Notes under the pieces: model-generated
Seen by the model: only the letters and a program-made list of their open reading frames with translations
What the model was told of the DNA's origin: nothing
Databases searched by the model: none
Translations under genes and position numbers: made by a program
In this document: piece after piece, positions 35,834 to 46,126 of the stretch
How positions within the stretch are numbered: the first letter of the stretch is position 1
How the letters are laid out: each line of letters opens with the position of its first letter
Virus record (IMG/VR): IMGVR_UViG_3300030104_006323
Coordinates: 1 to 60,193 of that record
Direction: 5' to 3' (one strand)
Length of the DNA: 60,193 bases
Source of the DNA: a virus

Positions 35834-35841
35834 TATCTTTG
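35834..35841 (+). promoter_or_regulatory. Candidate -7 promoter box (TATCTTTG)
   Basis: TATCTTTG 18 nt before the ATG at 35860. Because the box overlaps an in-frame TTG at 35839, that TTG cannot be the start if the promoter is real. This decides the start of the next gene. Confidence 0.5.
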
Positions 35842-35859
35842 TCTGAAATAGTATACAAT

Positions 35860-36393
35860 ATGCAAGACTCTTTGGTTAGAAATGAATACAGGCCTGAGGA
35901 GATTTTAAATGCTGTTCACTATCATAAAGGAATATTGTGGGATAAAATAGCTTCGTTTAAAGATCATTTAAGTTCTTTAGAGGGTGCTGCCACACATGAA
36001 TTAGGTAAACCTCAAGAAGAGTTGATGCAGGATTATTATCCACTTAAACATAATTTTGAAGGAGGTTTATATACAAGAGAAATATTTATGCCAAAGGGGC
36101 ATGTGACTGTTTCGTTTATTCACAAACAACAACACCCGTCCTTTTTAATGGAAGGTAAAGTTTCTTTTTTAAATGATGAAGGAAGAGTAGAAACTATTAG
36201 TGCTCCACATACAGTGTTTACTAAAGTGGGTACACAAAGAATATTCTTTATTCATGAAGATACTAAATGGGTATGTGTTTATAAAACCAATGCAACAAAT
36301 GTTGAAGAAGCTGAAAAAGAAATATATGCAAACAGTTACAAACAATTACCAAAAAAAATAATTAATAAAGCAATACAATTATGGCAGGAGTAA
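35860..36393 (+). CDS. Cupin-like virion-module protein
   Basis: 177 aa from the ATG at 35860 (a TTG at 35839 lies inside the promoter box). The core FEGGLYTREIFMPKGHVTVS, then HPSFLMEGKVSFLNDEGR, ISAPHTVFTKVGTQRIFFIH has the two-motif arrangement of a small-barrel cupin, including a possible metal His set. Helical N-terminus and C-terminus. Enzymatic or structural; cupins occur in tail modules of some marine phages. Overlaps the next gene by 13 nt. Confidence 0.65.
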   Translation: MQDSLVRNEYRPEEILNAVHYHKGILWDKIASFKDHLSSLEGAATHELGKPQEELMQDYYPLKHNFEGGLYTREIFMPKGHVTVSFIHKQQHPSFLMEGKVSFLNDEGRVETISAPHTVFTKVGTQRIFFIHEDTKWVCVYKTNATNVEEAEKEIYANSYKQLPKKIINKAIQLWQE

Positions 36394-37238
36394 TAGCAGG
36401 TATTGGATTAGCAACATCCCTTATAGGTTCTGGAGTAAGTTTTACTCAAGCAGCTAAAGCTAAAAGAGAACAAAAAAAAGCTGAGCGCCAGCAAAAAGCT
36501 TTGATGGAAAAAGCAAAAGAGCGTGCTGAAAAAAACTTTTACGAAACTTTGAATGTACCTATTGATGCGTTTGATAATCAATATAAACAAAACCAACAAG
36601 TAGCCGCCCAAGCATTAGAGGCTCTTCAACAAGGAGATGCAAGAAATTTAGCTGCGGGAGTAGGTGGCTTACAAGCAGCGGCATCGCAAGCAAATGAAGT
36701 AGTTAGAACAGGTATGCAGGATGCTCTTTATGAAAACAGAAAAATGAAGATGGAAGGTAAAGCAGCAATAGAACAACAACTTATAGATATGGAAGTAGGT
36801 GCTGCAGCAGACCAAGCGCAAATGGCAAGAGACTTTGGAAGAGATCAAGCAGCTGGCATACAAGGTGGTATAGCAGGTGTTGGTCAAGCTGCCCAATCCG
36901 CCTCATCATTAGTGCCTTTATTTGCTGCAGGTAAAGAAGGTAGAGCAGCAATGCAAGCTGATGAAGTATTTGGTGGACAAGAAGATCAAACTCAGGATCA
37001 ACTTAGTAAGACAGTTGATGAAGGAGGTACTGGTATGTCAAGAGCTAATAGGCTTCAAACTTTAAAAGGCTATCAATTTACACCAGCTGAAATTAGAAGG
37101 ATAAAAAGAAGTGATAACCAGTTTGAAGATTTTAAAACACTTATTGAAGGTAATGATCCAAGATTTAAAAATTTACAAACAGACATTGGTAGTGTTACTG
37201 ATATGAGTGGATTACAGAAATTACTTTACGGATACTAA
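36381..37238 (+). CDS. Internal virion / pilot protein (gp14-like)
   Basis: 285 aa. N-terminal hydrophobic glycine-rich segment (MAGVIAGIGLATSLIGSGVS), then a long Ala/Gln/Lys-rich coiled coil and a second hydrophobic stretch (AGIQGGIAGVGQAAQSASSL), then a charged C-terminus. This matches the small ejection proteins of podoviruses, which insert into the envelope ahead of DNA. It is the first of three such genes in a row. Confidence 0.65.
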   Translation: MAGVIAGIGLATSLIGSGVSFTQAAKAKREQKKAERQQKALMEKAKERAEKNFYETLNVPIDAFDNQYKQNQQVAAQALEALQQGDARNLAAGVGGLQAAASQANEVVRTGMQDALYENRKMKMEGKAAIEQQLIDMEVGAAADQAQMARDFGRDQAAGIQGGIAGVGQAAQSASSLVPLFAAGKEGRAAMQADEVFGGQEDQTQDQLSKTVDEGGTGMSRANRLQTLKGYQFTPAEIRRIKRSDNQFEDFKTLIEGNDPRFKNLQTDIGSVTDMSGLQKLLYGY

Positions 37239-37243
37239 TAGTT

Positions 37244-39322
37244 ATGGCAGAAAATGTAGATAACAAAAATAGACCAACGGGCTCTAATAAATATTCTCTT
37301 TACGCTGGTAGAGAGGAGGCAGTTAATTGGGGGCAAGTTGCCGCTGATGTAACCAAAGGGCTAACTGCTATTAGAGATCAAAGAGAAGCCGCAAAGCAAA
37401 AAATAAATGAGGATACTAATGCTGCGCTTGCAGAGTTAAGTGAAATAGCTGAAGTATCAGCACCATCCATGAACAGTCTATTAATAGACGGTTCTGACTT
37501 TTCTAAAAACACACTTCAAACTGCAATGCAAGCGGTTAGATCAGGGCTCATGGATCCAAAGGATTATATGCTTATAATGCAAAACCAAAAGGATGGTTAC
37601 AAATCATTAAGTAACTATGCTAAAAATTATGATGCTAAATATAAAGAAGGTACTGAAAGAATTAAGAATGGTGAGGCGGCTAACCTTGAGGAATTTTTTA
37701 GATCAACAGGTTTTAGTTTTGGTAATACAAAAAATAAAAAGTTATGGACTGACCCTGCAACAGGGGAGTTAGTATTAGTTGAAATGATACCAGATCCTGA
37801 TAATCCTGGTAAATTTATGATGCCCAGTAGAAAAAATAACACTGATAAGTATCAAACTCCTTCTTCGATGTTAAACTTAATTAACTATCAAGAGAACGCA
37901 AGAAATTTAAGTGAAGATGTAAAGACACTTGTTACTGGTAATTTAGCAGAGATAACAGAGTCCTTAGTAAATTCTTATTCAGTAAGATATGGGGGTGGTG
38001 CGGTTACATCATTAACAGATTTTAGACAATTATTTGAAGATGTTCAGGGTGCAGATGGAATCCCTGGTATGGAAGGTAAGTCATATGATGATTGGCTAAC
38101 TGGACAAGCTGGAGGTGTAGTATCTGATCCTAAAGCTGCAGCAGAATATTTAACAAATTCAAATTTAGGATATTCATTTACTCTGGATCCGCAAGAAGCA
38201 GCTGACGATCCAAAAAAAATATTAGTGAAGTCGGATGGTGGTCCTCCAGAATTAGAACTTACAGAAGAGCAAATGGCAGATGCAGTAGGGTTAGCTAAAG
38301 AAGCTATCAATACACAGTTAGATAGTGTCATGAAAAACTCTTCTCCACTTTCAGGAAGAACAGACCCAGTTGCAGATAGAATTAATAAAGAAGAAAAAGA
38401 AGAAGAAGACAAGCAGTTTGGTTATATAAAACAAATAAACACTATGCTTACTGGTGATACTAATGCTGCGCGTAATGAAGCACAAAACTTAATTGATCAA
38501 TACAACAGTACTCTTGAGGGAGATGAGTTGAAGAAAAAAGGTATTAGAGGTATTGTTGTTACTGATGATTCAATTATAATTACCAGAAATGATAGGTCTA
38601 CTTATGAGGTACAAAGGTTTGATATAGATGATGATGATCCTGATAATCTTAAAAGAATTAACACAGCTATATCTAAAGATGCGACAAACATATTTAATCA
38701 GATAGTTCCTGGATTAACTGATACTGTTTCTGAAGATGAGATATTAGAAAATATTAATAAAAACAACTACTCCTTTGGCGAAAGAAGAGATGTTAAAGAT
38801 GAGATATTAAACTTCAGAAGAGGTTCTAAAGATTTATCCCCAGCAGTAATTAACGAAAAACCATCAGAAGTCTTAGGAGGAAAGTCTCCTTTACAATATT
38901 TAAGAGATGACTTCGGAGATAGTACCTTTGCTGATGAAATGAAAGATGAAATTGGAAAAAGTATAAGGGATGCGTTGAGTGCTATGATTCCAACTGATGT
39001 TCTTGATATAAATAAAGACTTAGGATATAAAGATCCATTTGGATCATTTGAAGTTGACGATAGTAAAGACACTATTAAATTCTCTTTTGGTGGTGAAGAG
39101 TTCTTTATGGAATTTAGAAAAGATAAAACTCCAGAAGAAGTTTTCAATAAAATGAAAGAGGTTATTAGTAAAGGTATTTCTAATATAAACAAAAATAGAG
39201 GGGCAGATAAATTTGATGTTAGTAAAGAGCTTACTTATTCGGAGTGGGTAAAAGACACAACTGCAAACCCAGATGCAAGTAAATCGTATGCTGATTTCTT
39301 AAAATGGCTACAATCAAATTAA
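37244..39322 (+). CDS. Putative internal virion (cargo) protein
   Basis: 692 aa, acidic, mostly helical, no signal peptide. It starts with a conserved-looking SNKYSLYAGREEAVNWGQVA, with AADVTKGLTAIRDQREAAKQ further on. No catalytic motif noticed. Located between the gp14-like and the 2155-aa proteins, the position of the second ejection protein in podoviruses. Confidence 0.55.
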   Translation: MAENVDNKNRPTGSNKYSLYAGREEAVNWGQVAADVTKGLTAIRDQREAAKQKINEDTNAALAELSEIAEVSAPSMNSLLIDGSDFSKNTLQTAMQAVRSGLMDPKDYMLIMQNQKDGYKSLSNYAKNYDAKYKEGTERIKNGEAANLEEFFRSTGFSFGNTKNKKLWTDPATGELVLVEMIPDPDNPGKFMMPSRKNNTDKYQTPSSMLNLINYQENARNLSEDVKTLVTGNLAEITESLVNSYSVRYGGGAVTSLTDFRQLFEDVQGADGIPGMEGKSYDDWLTGQAGGVVSDPKAAAEYLTNSNLGYSFTLDPQEAADDPKKILVKSDGGPPELELTEEQMADAVGLAKEAINTQLDSVMKNSSPLSGRTDPVADRINKEEKEEEDKQFGYIKQINTMLTGDTNAARNEAQNLIDQYNSTLEGDELKKKGIRGIVVTDDSIIITRNDRSTYEVQRFDIDDDDPDNLKRINTAISKDATNIFNQIVPGLTDTVSEDEILENINKNNYSFGERRDVKDEILNFRRGSKDLSPAVINEKPSEVLGGKSPLQYLRDDFGDSTFADEMKDEIGKSIRDALSAMIPTDVLDINKDLGYKDPFGSFEVDDSKDTIKFSFGGEEFFMEFRKDKTPEEVFNKMKEVISKGISNINKNRGADKFDVSKELTYSEWVKDTTANPDASKSYADFLKWLQSN

Positions 39323-39323
39323 T

Positions 39324-42300
39324 ATGGACGAAAAACAATTACAATTATTATTTGAGCTCATAAAAGATGGGGGTGATCAAAGCATTGAAGATGTAGATGT
39401 TTTACAATCTATAATTGAAAACGAGGGCATAGGTGTTTTATTTCCTGTATTGCCCGAAGGTGCAGTTGAAACCCCTCAAGAATTACAAAGTCTGTTTCCA
39501 GACTTAAAAAAAAAAGATTCTTCCGACTTGTCTGGTCAAACGGAAGGTATGGCATCTCCTACAGGAATGGACTCTTTCAATGTTTCCTTGGATGCAGATG
39601 TTACTGACCCCAAAGGATTACGGTACGGAAGTAATGTAGCAAATACCCGAGAACAAGATACCGCATTAGAAAGAACCTTTGGTAAAAATTTTGTTACCGA
39701 TTTTTTTGGCGACATGTATCGAGCTGGAGCTCAAGGCTTGGGACAAGGCGCAACAGTTGATGATGCAATAGGCGCTTATATTCAAGGATCTTCAATGTCC
39801 GAAGAAGCTATACAAGATTATATAAATGCAGTTAAAGCAAGTGAAAGATCAGGAATGTCTGATGAAATGAAAAGCTTTAATAATATATACGAAAATAATG
39901 GTGGAGGTGTATTGGGTTTTATTAAAGGTGTAGGTATGAACCCCTCAGTTTTACCACAATTACTTATATCTTCATTTGCCTCCATGGCAAACCCAACAGT
40001 TGCTGCGGGAGCGGGAGTGGGTGCAGGAATAGGAGCAGCTACAGGCGCAGGAATAGGAGCGGCAGCTGGATCCGTAGGAACACCAGTAGGTTCGGCAATA
40101 GCTGGTGTAGTAGGTGCTGGTTCAGGAGCAACCTTTGGCGCGTTTGCTGGAGCAGGTGCTACACTTGAAACAGGGCTTGCATTTACAGAGTTTTTAAAAG
40201 AAGAGATAGCTGAAAAAGGATTGAAGTTTGATAACGAAGGAATCAAAGCTGTATTAGATGACCCAGTAGCTTTACAAAGCATACGAAATAGATCTGCAGG
40301 AAGAGGTTTTACTATTGGTATTATTGATGGTATAGGAAGAGGGTTAGCAGGAAAATTAGCAGGTGGTTCAATTAAAACTGCCAAGGCAGCAGGTAAAGCA
40401 ATTAGTGGAGGACAAAAAGCAAGGGCAGCCTTAGGAGCTTTAGGAATCGAAGCTGTTGCTGGAGGTACTGGAGAAACGGCAGGTCGAGCTGTAGCGGGAC
40501 AAGAAATGGATGTTGCTGAAATAGGTTTTGAAGCTATAACTGGAGTTCAAAGCGGTGTCTTTACTGTGCCAGAAGCAGTAACAGGAAGAACAATAACAGA
40601 TTTATTAGGAGTAAACAATATGGGAGTAAATGTTTTTGCTCCACCTGTTTATGGAATTAAAAATAAAAAAGGTGTTGTTCAAAAAATGTCTAAGGATGAG
40701 TTGATGAAGTTTGTGAACACTGCTAAGCCGCAGGATATCAGAACCATGCAGTTTGAAATTAAAAATGATACAGAAATACAGAAAATAATTGACGATAAAA
40801 AACAAGCTGCACAAATTGAATTAGATTTACCAGATTTTGTTCAAGGTGAAAATAGAGCCGAAATGGTAAAGTTAGAACAGGAGTTACGAAACATACAAGA
40901 CCCTGATTTAAAAGCTAACCAGATTAGAATAAAACAAATTAATCAAGAGTTAGATGCGCTTGTTGAAAAAGCACAGAACGAGTCTAAGCAAACTCCGCAA
41001 AAAGTTACTACCTTTACAGAAGAGCAAGCTATTAATGAATTGCAATCAGAGGGTGTGGAAAATCCTACCCCTGAACAAATAAAAGAAAAATTAAATGCCC
41101 TTCAAGAGTCAAGCACAGCGCAGGTGGATGTACAAGAATCTACCGAAGGTAGCCCAGCAGTGGGAGAGGGAGACGCCTCAGGGATCATTACCGAGGAGGG
41201 TCAAGCCCAAAACCAAGGTGAGAGCAAGCCTGTTGAAACGCAAACGCAAGAGGAAATAAGTGTCAATGTTGCACCATTTTTTGAAACCTCTATTGAATCT
41301 ACAACAGAGGCAAGTGGTTTAAGAAAATCTCCACAGTATAACGAATACAAACAACGACTTCAAGATATTGCAAATGATATTGGTGTAGAAGTAGAGGTTG
41401 AAGAATCAGTAGGTGGATATGTAAATGAAGCAGGAAATAAAATAAGAGAAGTTAGTAATGTAGTAACCTTAAAGAATACTACATTAGATAAAGCGGCTGA
41501 ATACGCTGCACTTACTGCTGCGTTAGCTCCTGAAGTTCAAGAGTCAAGCATTGCTGCAGAGTATACTGTTGATCAAGCTGAAAATCATAATGGTAACGAA
41601 ATAACAATAAAAGTTTCTGATAGCGAAGGTACATTCCAAGCCCTGCAAGAAGCAGGTATTGATGAATATACTTTGAGCGAAACAAAAAATTTATTATCTT
41701 TGTTGGACATCTTTGATTTTAGTGATCCTCAAAAGGATGCTAAGCTTGCAAAGTTATTAGATATATTAGACAAAAAAAATATTACCTATGAAGTCGCAGA
41801 CAAAAAAGCAATCAACTCAAGATTTATTGACAAGAAGAGCAGGCAACAGATTCTTTCAGATGGTAGACAAAGCGCCATTCAACAACAACAAGAAGGGTCA
41901 AGCCTTTATAAGAAAATCATCTCAGCGATAAACCGTGATGCTGAAAAGCAAGGAATAACTCCAAACGAATATATAAGTACACCTCGACAGCAGATAACTG
42001 ATGCTGAAGGAAACATTGTAGACCCTGACATCAAAGAAATGGTGAGGTCAAAAAGAGTACAAAGTATTATTGATGATATAGTTAAAAAAACTGAAGAGAG
42101 ACAACAGGTTAGGGACGATGGTGGAAAAACTAAAAAGAAAAGAAGAGCAAAGAAAAAAGAAACGCTTCTTCAAAATACTCTAAATTATTTACAAAACTCT
42201 AAGTTGTATCAACAGCTTGATGATGTATCTCGAGAAAGATTAGTTACTGAATTAAATCAAAAACTTGGTATAAAAATTAAGAAAGCAGCGATACCTTCAT

Positions 42301-45300
42301 TTGTAAAACCAAAAGATAAAAAGATTGTAGTCAATGAAAGAGTAGCGCTAAAGGATCAAATAAAACTTGAAGTTAAAGCTGCAAGAGAATCTGCTAAGGC
42401 TTATAAAAAATCTATGCAAAACATAGCTGCTGAAGTCAAAGGATTGCGTAGAGGAAGAAAAATTTCTACTGCACAATCAAATGCAATTACATCTCGTTTA
42501 GCTAATGTAAATCTAAATAGTAAAAAATCTGTTGAGAATTATTTAAAATTTGTAGATAGAGTATTTACTAAAGCTGAAAGTATAGAAACACTTAGATCTG
42601 CTAAAGTAAAAGCTAAGAGAGCTAAGAAACAAGTTGGTGGTAGAAAGACAGGTGGTATACCAAACGCATCCAAAGTTATATTAGAAAACTTATTTAGCAT
42701 AAATCCATTTGCTATACCTGACGAGAAGGTAGATGCTTATTTAGATTTAGTAAACCAATTCGGCACTACAAGAACCCAAGTTCAACTTAACAGAAACCTT
42801 AGAGAAAATGTTGCTATCGCAGAAGATATATTAAATGCTGTATACCAGGATGCTGAAGCTACAATAGAAGCAGCGCCAGCAGAAGTAGAAGCAAAAGAAT
42901 ATAATTTATCTCAAGCGGTGAAAGAAATAAAGCAAGATGTAATTAGAGATTCAGAAATAAATCAACTACAAGATGAGGCTCAAAAACAAGATGCCAGAGA
43001 TATACAAAAGCTTACAAGTGAAGATATTAAATCATTAGTTACTGAGAAGAAAGATGGAACTAAGGATTACTCTATGGTTGAAAAATTAAGAACAGGTAAA
43101 CAACAAATACAAAATGGAGTATTGGTAAAAGATATTACGGATATTTTGACTGAAGTAGATAAAAACAGAAGAACCAAAACTCTGGATAATTTAAAAAAGA
43201 AAAACGGTGAAAAGGTTTTAACTCAGCCAAATGAAAAAAATATTTTAGATAGAATTGTAAACTATGGAAGCTCAATTAAAGCAGCATTAAGTTCTTCTAC
43301 AAATTTTCTGGTTGACAAATTAGAAGGTCAATCAACATTTTTTATTGATGATGTATTAGGTAACTTTAATAGTAAAGCTATTTATGACAACACTATTGGT
43401 GCCATAGGTAGAGCTTATTCAAAATACAATACGGAAACTAATCTTGCATACAAAACTATAGATCAAGCAGACGCTGTTTTAGAAGGAGATGTTAGCAAGG
43501 TTAGAAGAAAATTAGGAATTACAAAAAGCACAAACAGCGTTATAGAATCAAAATATAAAGTTAGGTTATATCAATTACAAAGAGAGCATGAAGCAAATAT
43601 AGTAGATGGAAAACCTAATAGTAAAGCTCCACCAGCGATGGAGTTTGCAGACAAAACTGTAAATAATAAAAATGTATTAGATCCATACTCTAAAACAATA
43701 CTTAGAAACCTTATGGATAAGTATGGTAAAGACGGAGTGATAGATGCAAAGGCGATAGAAAAAAGTTTTACACCAGCTGAAAAAAAATATTTAAAACTTA
43801 TTGATCAGGCTAATCAAAGCTTAGCGAACAAAGCAGTTTATATTTCTGGTTCTTTACACGGTAATAAAATTAATTTGCTTAATGATTACACACATCATGC
43901 TGTATTGGATACAGATAAAAGAAATGAAGATTCAAACCTTTTAAGAAAAGAACAAAGGTTTACTAATTTACCTTCCACTAAATCTGCAACCATAGTAGAA
44001 AGAACAGCGGGTGCAAAACCTATTAGTTTTGATCCATCGTATTCTGCAAGAAGAGGTATTCAAGAAACTAATCTTGATTACTATATGACGAGAGAAGTAA
44101 GAACGGTTAGAAAAACTATAAATCAGTTAATAAAAAACGCTGAAGCATCGAACAATCAAACGGCAGTGGATGTTGCCGATGCTCTAAATGATGTGGTGTT
44201 AAATAGATTACAAACAGTATTTCAAAAATCTTTTTCTGACATGACAGTGCTGGATAAAATTGGAGGTCCTATAGCTAAAATTGGTTACTATCAATCATTA
44301 GCATCCGCTCCAAGAATGCTTGTTGAAATGGGATCTAACTTACTAATGATGGTTAAGAATCCAAAACTTGCAGCTCAATCTTTCAAAGAATATTCTGGTA
44401 TTACACTTACTAATCCAGATAGGGTAGAGATAGGAACTAATTTTTTAAATAAAGCTGGGTCAGCTGTAACACAAAAATTATATAATATAGATGAGTTAGG
44501 TGGAAAGATGGCAGACCTTAACGAATTTATTAGGCCAGATCAATCTAACTCCCAAGCAAGAAGTGAGGTGGCTAATAAAGCTTTACAGATTTTAAAATAC
44601 CTACCCTTCAAACAAACAGCTAAAGGTGTGGATAAAATGTCAGCAAGACTATTATCTTATGGAGATCAAGCTATATCAAGACCATTGTGGTTTGGTACAT
44701 TCAACAGCGCTCTACAAAAAGCAGTTAAAAAATATAACAAAGAAAGTATAGGTAATTTAACTCCTGAAGAAATAAAACTTTTTTCAGAAGGCAAATCTAA
44801 ATTTAATAGTCCTAAATATAAACAAGCTGTTGAAGCTGCAACTAAAGCTGCAGATAGAAATGCTATTACTGTAGCTTCATCTACCAATCCATTCGATGGT
44901 ATTGGTAAGAATATGATTAAACCTTCAGATTCATTTTTGAAAAGAGCTTACAAGCAAGCTAATAGATTTATGATTAGGTTCCAATTATTTGAATTTGGTA
45001 GTGCAAGACATGCAATAAATGCTTTATATAAATCAGGAGACATAAGCAAGTCAGAAGCAGCAGGATTACTTACAGGCGTTAGCATGAGAATGACAATGTA
45101 TATGGTTGGATATACCGCACTTACACAATTATTTGATGAAGAATTATTTGGAGCTGAAGAAAAAGAAGAAGATAAAGAAAAAGATTTTGCTTCTTTATTA
45201 GCAAGGCAGTTTATTGGTTCTACTTTAAGTTTAGGATTAAGAAGACAGTTAGGTAATATACCTGCAATCCCAGTCAACTTTATGATTGAACACGGAATTA

Positions 45301-45791
45301 ATGAACCATTCTTAGGAAGTATAAGAAATGGTGAAGAATATGATCCTTATAAACATTCTCTTATATTTAATCAATTAGGAAAACAAGATCTTCAAAAAGA
45401 TTTTGGATTAAATTTAGACACCTTAATTAGAATATTTGGGGGACCATATGGGCCATTAGCTAAGAGTTTATTGCGTACTGGTAGAGTAGGAAGCAGAGCT
45501 GTGTTTAATAAAACAGAAGCTGGTAGAGAAAAGAACATTGATGAGCTCACAAACAGAATGACAATAGAGGTATTAGGTAACTTAGGTCTCTTACCGTTTT
45601 ACAAAGACATTAGACGAATTATTTTAAAACAGATGTACGGGAAGTCATCAGTACCATATAAACCTATTAAACAGCCTGATAGCGAGTTTCTTGAGGACCT
45701 GGACTTTGATAATGAATATGATATGGATGGTATATATGATGAGGATCTGGATATAGAAGACATGGATTTTATGGACATAGATTTTGATTAA
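39324..45791 (+). CDS. Giant internal virion / DNA-ejection protein
   Basis: 2155 aa, the largest gene. Residues about 210-290 are a long run of Gly/Ala hydrophobic sequence (AAGAGVGAGIGAATGAGIGA) suited to membrane insertion. A disordered Gln/Glu-rich part follows, then Lys-rich helices, then about 1450-1950 with a conserved-looking helical region (TLDYYMT-REVRTVRKTIN type). The last 35 residues are nearly all Asp, Glu, Tyr and Met. No DFDGD polymerase motif or lysozyme motif was seen. It most resembles gp16-type/cargo proteins that form the ejection channel. Confidence 0.65.
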   Translation: MDEKQLQLLFELIKDGGDQSIEDVDVLQSIIENEGIGVLFPVLPEGAVETPQELQSLFPDLKKKDSSDLSGQTEGMASPTGMDSFNVSLDADVTDPKGLRYGSNVANTREQDTALERTFGKNFVTDFFGDMYRAGAQGLGQGATVDDAIGAYIQGSSMSEEAIQDYINAVKASERSGMSDEMKSFNNIYENNGGGVLGFIKGVGMNPSVLPQLLISSFASMANPTVAAGAGVGAGIGAATGAGIGAAAGSVGTPVGSAIAGVVGAGSGATFGAFAGAGATLETGLAFTEFLKEEIAEKGLKFDNEGIKAVLDDPVALQSIRNRSAGRGFTIGIIDGIGRGLAGKLAGGSIKTAKAAGKAISGGQKARAALGALGIEAVAGGTGETAGRAVAGQEMDVAEIGFEAITGVQSGVFTVPEAVTGRTITDLLGVNNMGVNVFAPPVYGIKNKKGVVQKMSKDELMKFVNTAKPQDIRTMQFEIKNDTEIQKIIDDKKQAAQIELDLPDFVQGENRAEMVKLEQELRNIQDPDLKANQIRIKQINQELDALVEKAQNESKQTPQKVTTFTEEQAINELQSEGVENPTPEQIKEKLNALQESSTAQVDVQESTEGSPAVGEGDASGIITEEGQAQNQGESKPVETQTQEEISVNVAPFFETSIESTTEASGLRKSPQYNEYKQRLQDIANDIGVEVEVEESVGGYVNEAGNKIREVSNVVTLKNTTLDKAAEYAALTAALAPEVQESSIAAEYTVDQAENHNGNEITIKVSDSEGTFQALQEAGIDEYTLSETKNLLSLLDIFDFSDPQKDAKLAKLLDILDKKNITYEVADKKAINSRFIDKKSRQQILSDGRQSAIQQQQEGSSLYKKIISAINRDAEKQGITPNEYISTPRQQITDAEGNIVDPDIKEMVRSKRVQSIIDDIVKKTEERQQVRDDGGKTKKKRRAKKKETLLQNTLNYLQNSKLYQQLDDVSRERLVTELNQKLGIKIKKAAIPSFVKPKDKKIVVNERVALKDQIKLEVKAARESAKAYKKSMQNIAAEVKGLRRGRKISTAQSNAITSRLANVNLNSKKSVENYLKFVDRVFTKAESIETLRSAKVKAKRAKKQVGGRKTGGIPNASKVILENLFSINPFAIPDEKVDAYLDLVNQFGTTRTQVQLNRNLRENVAIAEDILNAVYQDAEATIEAAPAEVEAKEYNLSQAVKEIKQDVIRDSEINQLQDEAQKQDARDIQKLTSEDIKSLVTEKKDGTKDYSMVEKLRTGKQQIQNGVLVKDITDILTEVDKNRRTKTLDNLKKKNGEKVLTQPNEKNILDRIVNYGSSIKAALSSSTNFLVDKLEGQSTFFIDDVLGNFNSKAIYDNTIGAIGRAYSKYNTETNLAYKTIDQADAVLEGDVSKVRRKLGITKSTNSVIESKYKVRLYQLQREHEANIVDGKPNSKAPPAMEFADKTVNNKNVLDPYSKTILRNLMDKYGKDGVIDAKAIEKSFTPAEKKYLKLIDQANQSLANKAVYISGSLHGNKINLLNDYTHHAVLDTDKRNEDSNLLRKEQRFTNLPSTKSATIVERTAGAKPISFDPSYSARRGIQETNLDYYMTREVRTVRKTINQLIKNAEASNNQTAVDVADALNDVVLNRLQTVFQKSFSDMTVLDKIGGPIAKIGYYQSLASAPRMLVEMGSNLLMMVKNPKLAAQSFKEYSGITLTNPDRVEIGTNFLNKAGSAVTQKLYNIDELGGKMADLNEFIRPDQSNSQARSEVANKALQILKYLPFKQTAKGVDKMSARLLSYGDQAISRPLWFGTFNSALQKAVKKYNKESIGNLTPEEIKLFSEGKSKFNSPKYKQAVEAATKAADRNAITVASSTNPFDGIGKNMIKPSDSFLKRAYKQANRFMIRFQLFEFGSARHAINALYKSGDISKSEAAGLLTGVSMRMTMYMVGYTALTQLFDEELFGAEEKEEDKEKDFASLLARQFIGSTLSLGLRRQLGNIPAIPVNFMIEHGINEPFLGSIRNGEEYDPYKHSLIFNQLGKQDLQKDFGLNLDTLIRIFGGPYGPLAKSLLRTGRVGSRAVFNKTEAGREKNIDELTNRMTIEVLGNLGLLPFYKDIRRIILKQMYGKSSVPYKPIKQPDSEFLEDLDFDNEYDMDGIYDEDLDIEDMDFMDIDFD

Positions 45792-46126
45792 TGAAATATT
45801 TTGATGAACATATATGTATGATCAATAGTTATAAACTATTAACAGGTAGAGCCACTTATGATGAGTTGTTAGAAGATGATGCAAATCCACCAGCATTTAT
45901 TTTTAATCCCACTAAACCTGTGGTGTCTATGGAGGATGATGTATATGATGTATTGATTGAATACTTTGTTGAGCAAGAAGATTATGAAAAGTGTTCAGAG
46001 CTCAGAGACCACAAGCGTCTTAATTCTTACTATAGTTTGTCCGCTCCGCTTGTAACTTATAAAAGTGGAATGCCTGCATTCCGTTCACATGGGAATCAGT
46101 TGGGAAAAAATACTTCCAACCCTTAG
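45791..46126 (+). CDS. Small protein with UVR-like motif, last rightward gene
   Basis: 111 aa, coupled to the giant gene by TAATG. The acidic N-terminal half contains VEQEDYEKCSELRDHKRL, which resembles the UvrB/UvrC-type UVR motif (EYEKAAELRD). The last 35 residues overlap, antisense, the end of the leftward gene at 46020 and look less constrained. Function unknown. Confidence 0.65.
   Translation: MKYFDEHICMINSYKLLTGRATYDELLEDDANPPAFIFNPTKPVVSMEDDVYDVLIEYFVEQEDYEKCSELRDHKRLNSYYSLSAPLVTYKSGMPAFRSHGNQLGKNTSNP

Noticed and set aside
38044-39192. Serine/leucine-rich minus-strand frames of 122 and 141 aa
   Set aside because: Antisense shadows of an acidic helical gene; no promoter or spacing consistent with genes.
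39818-40384. 188-aa minus-strand open frame opposite the giant virion gene
   Set aside because: Pro/Ala repeats are the complement of the Gly/Ala belt on the coding strand; no start signal and fully inside a gene with clear coding character.
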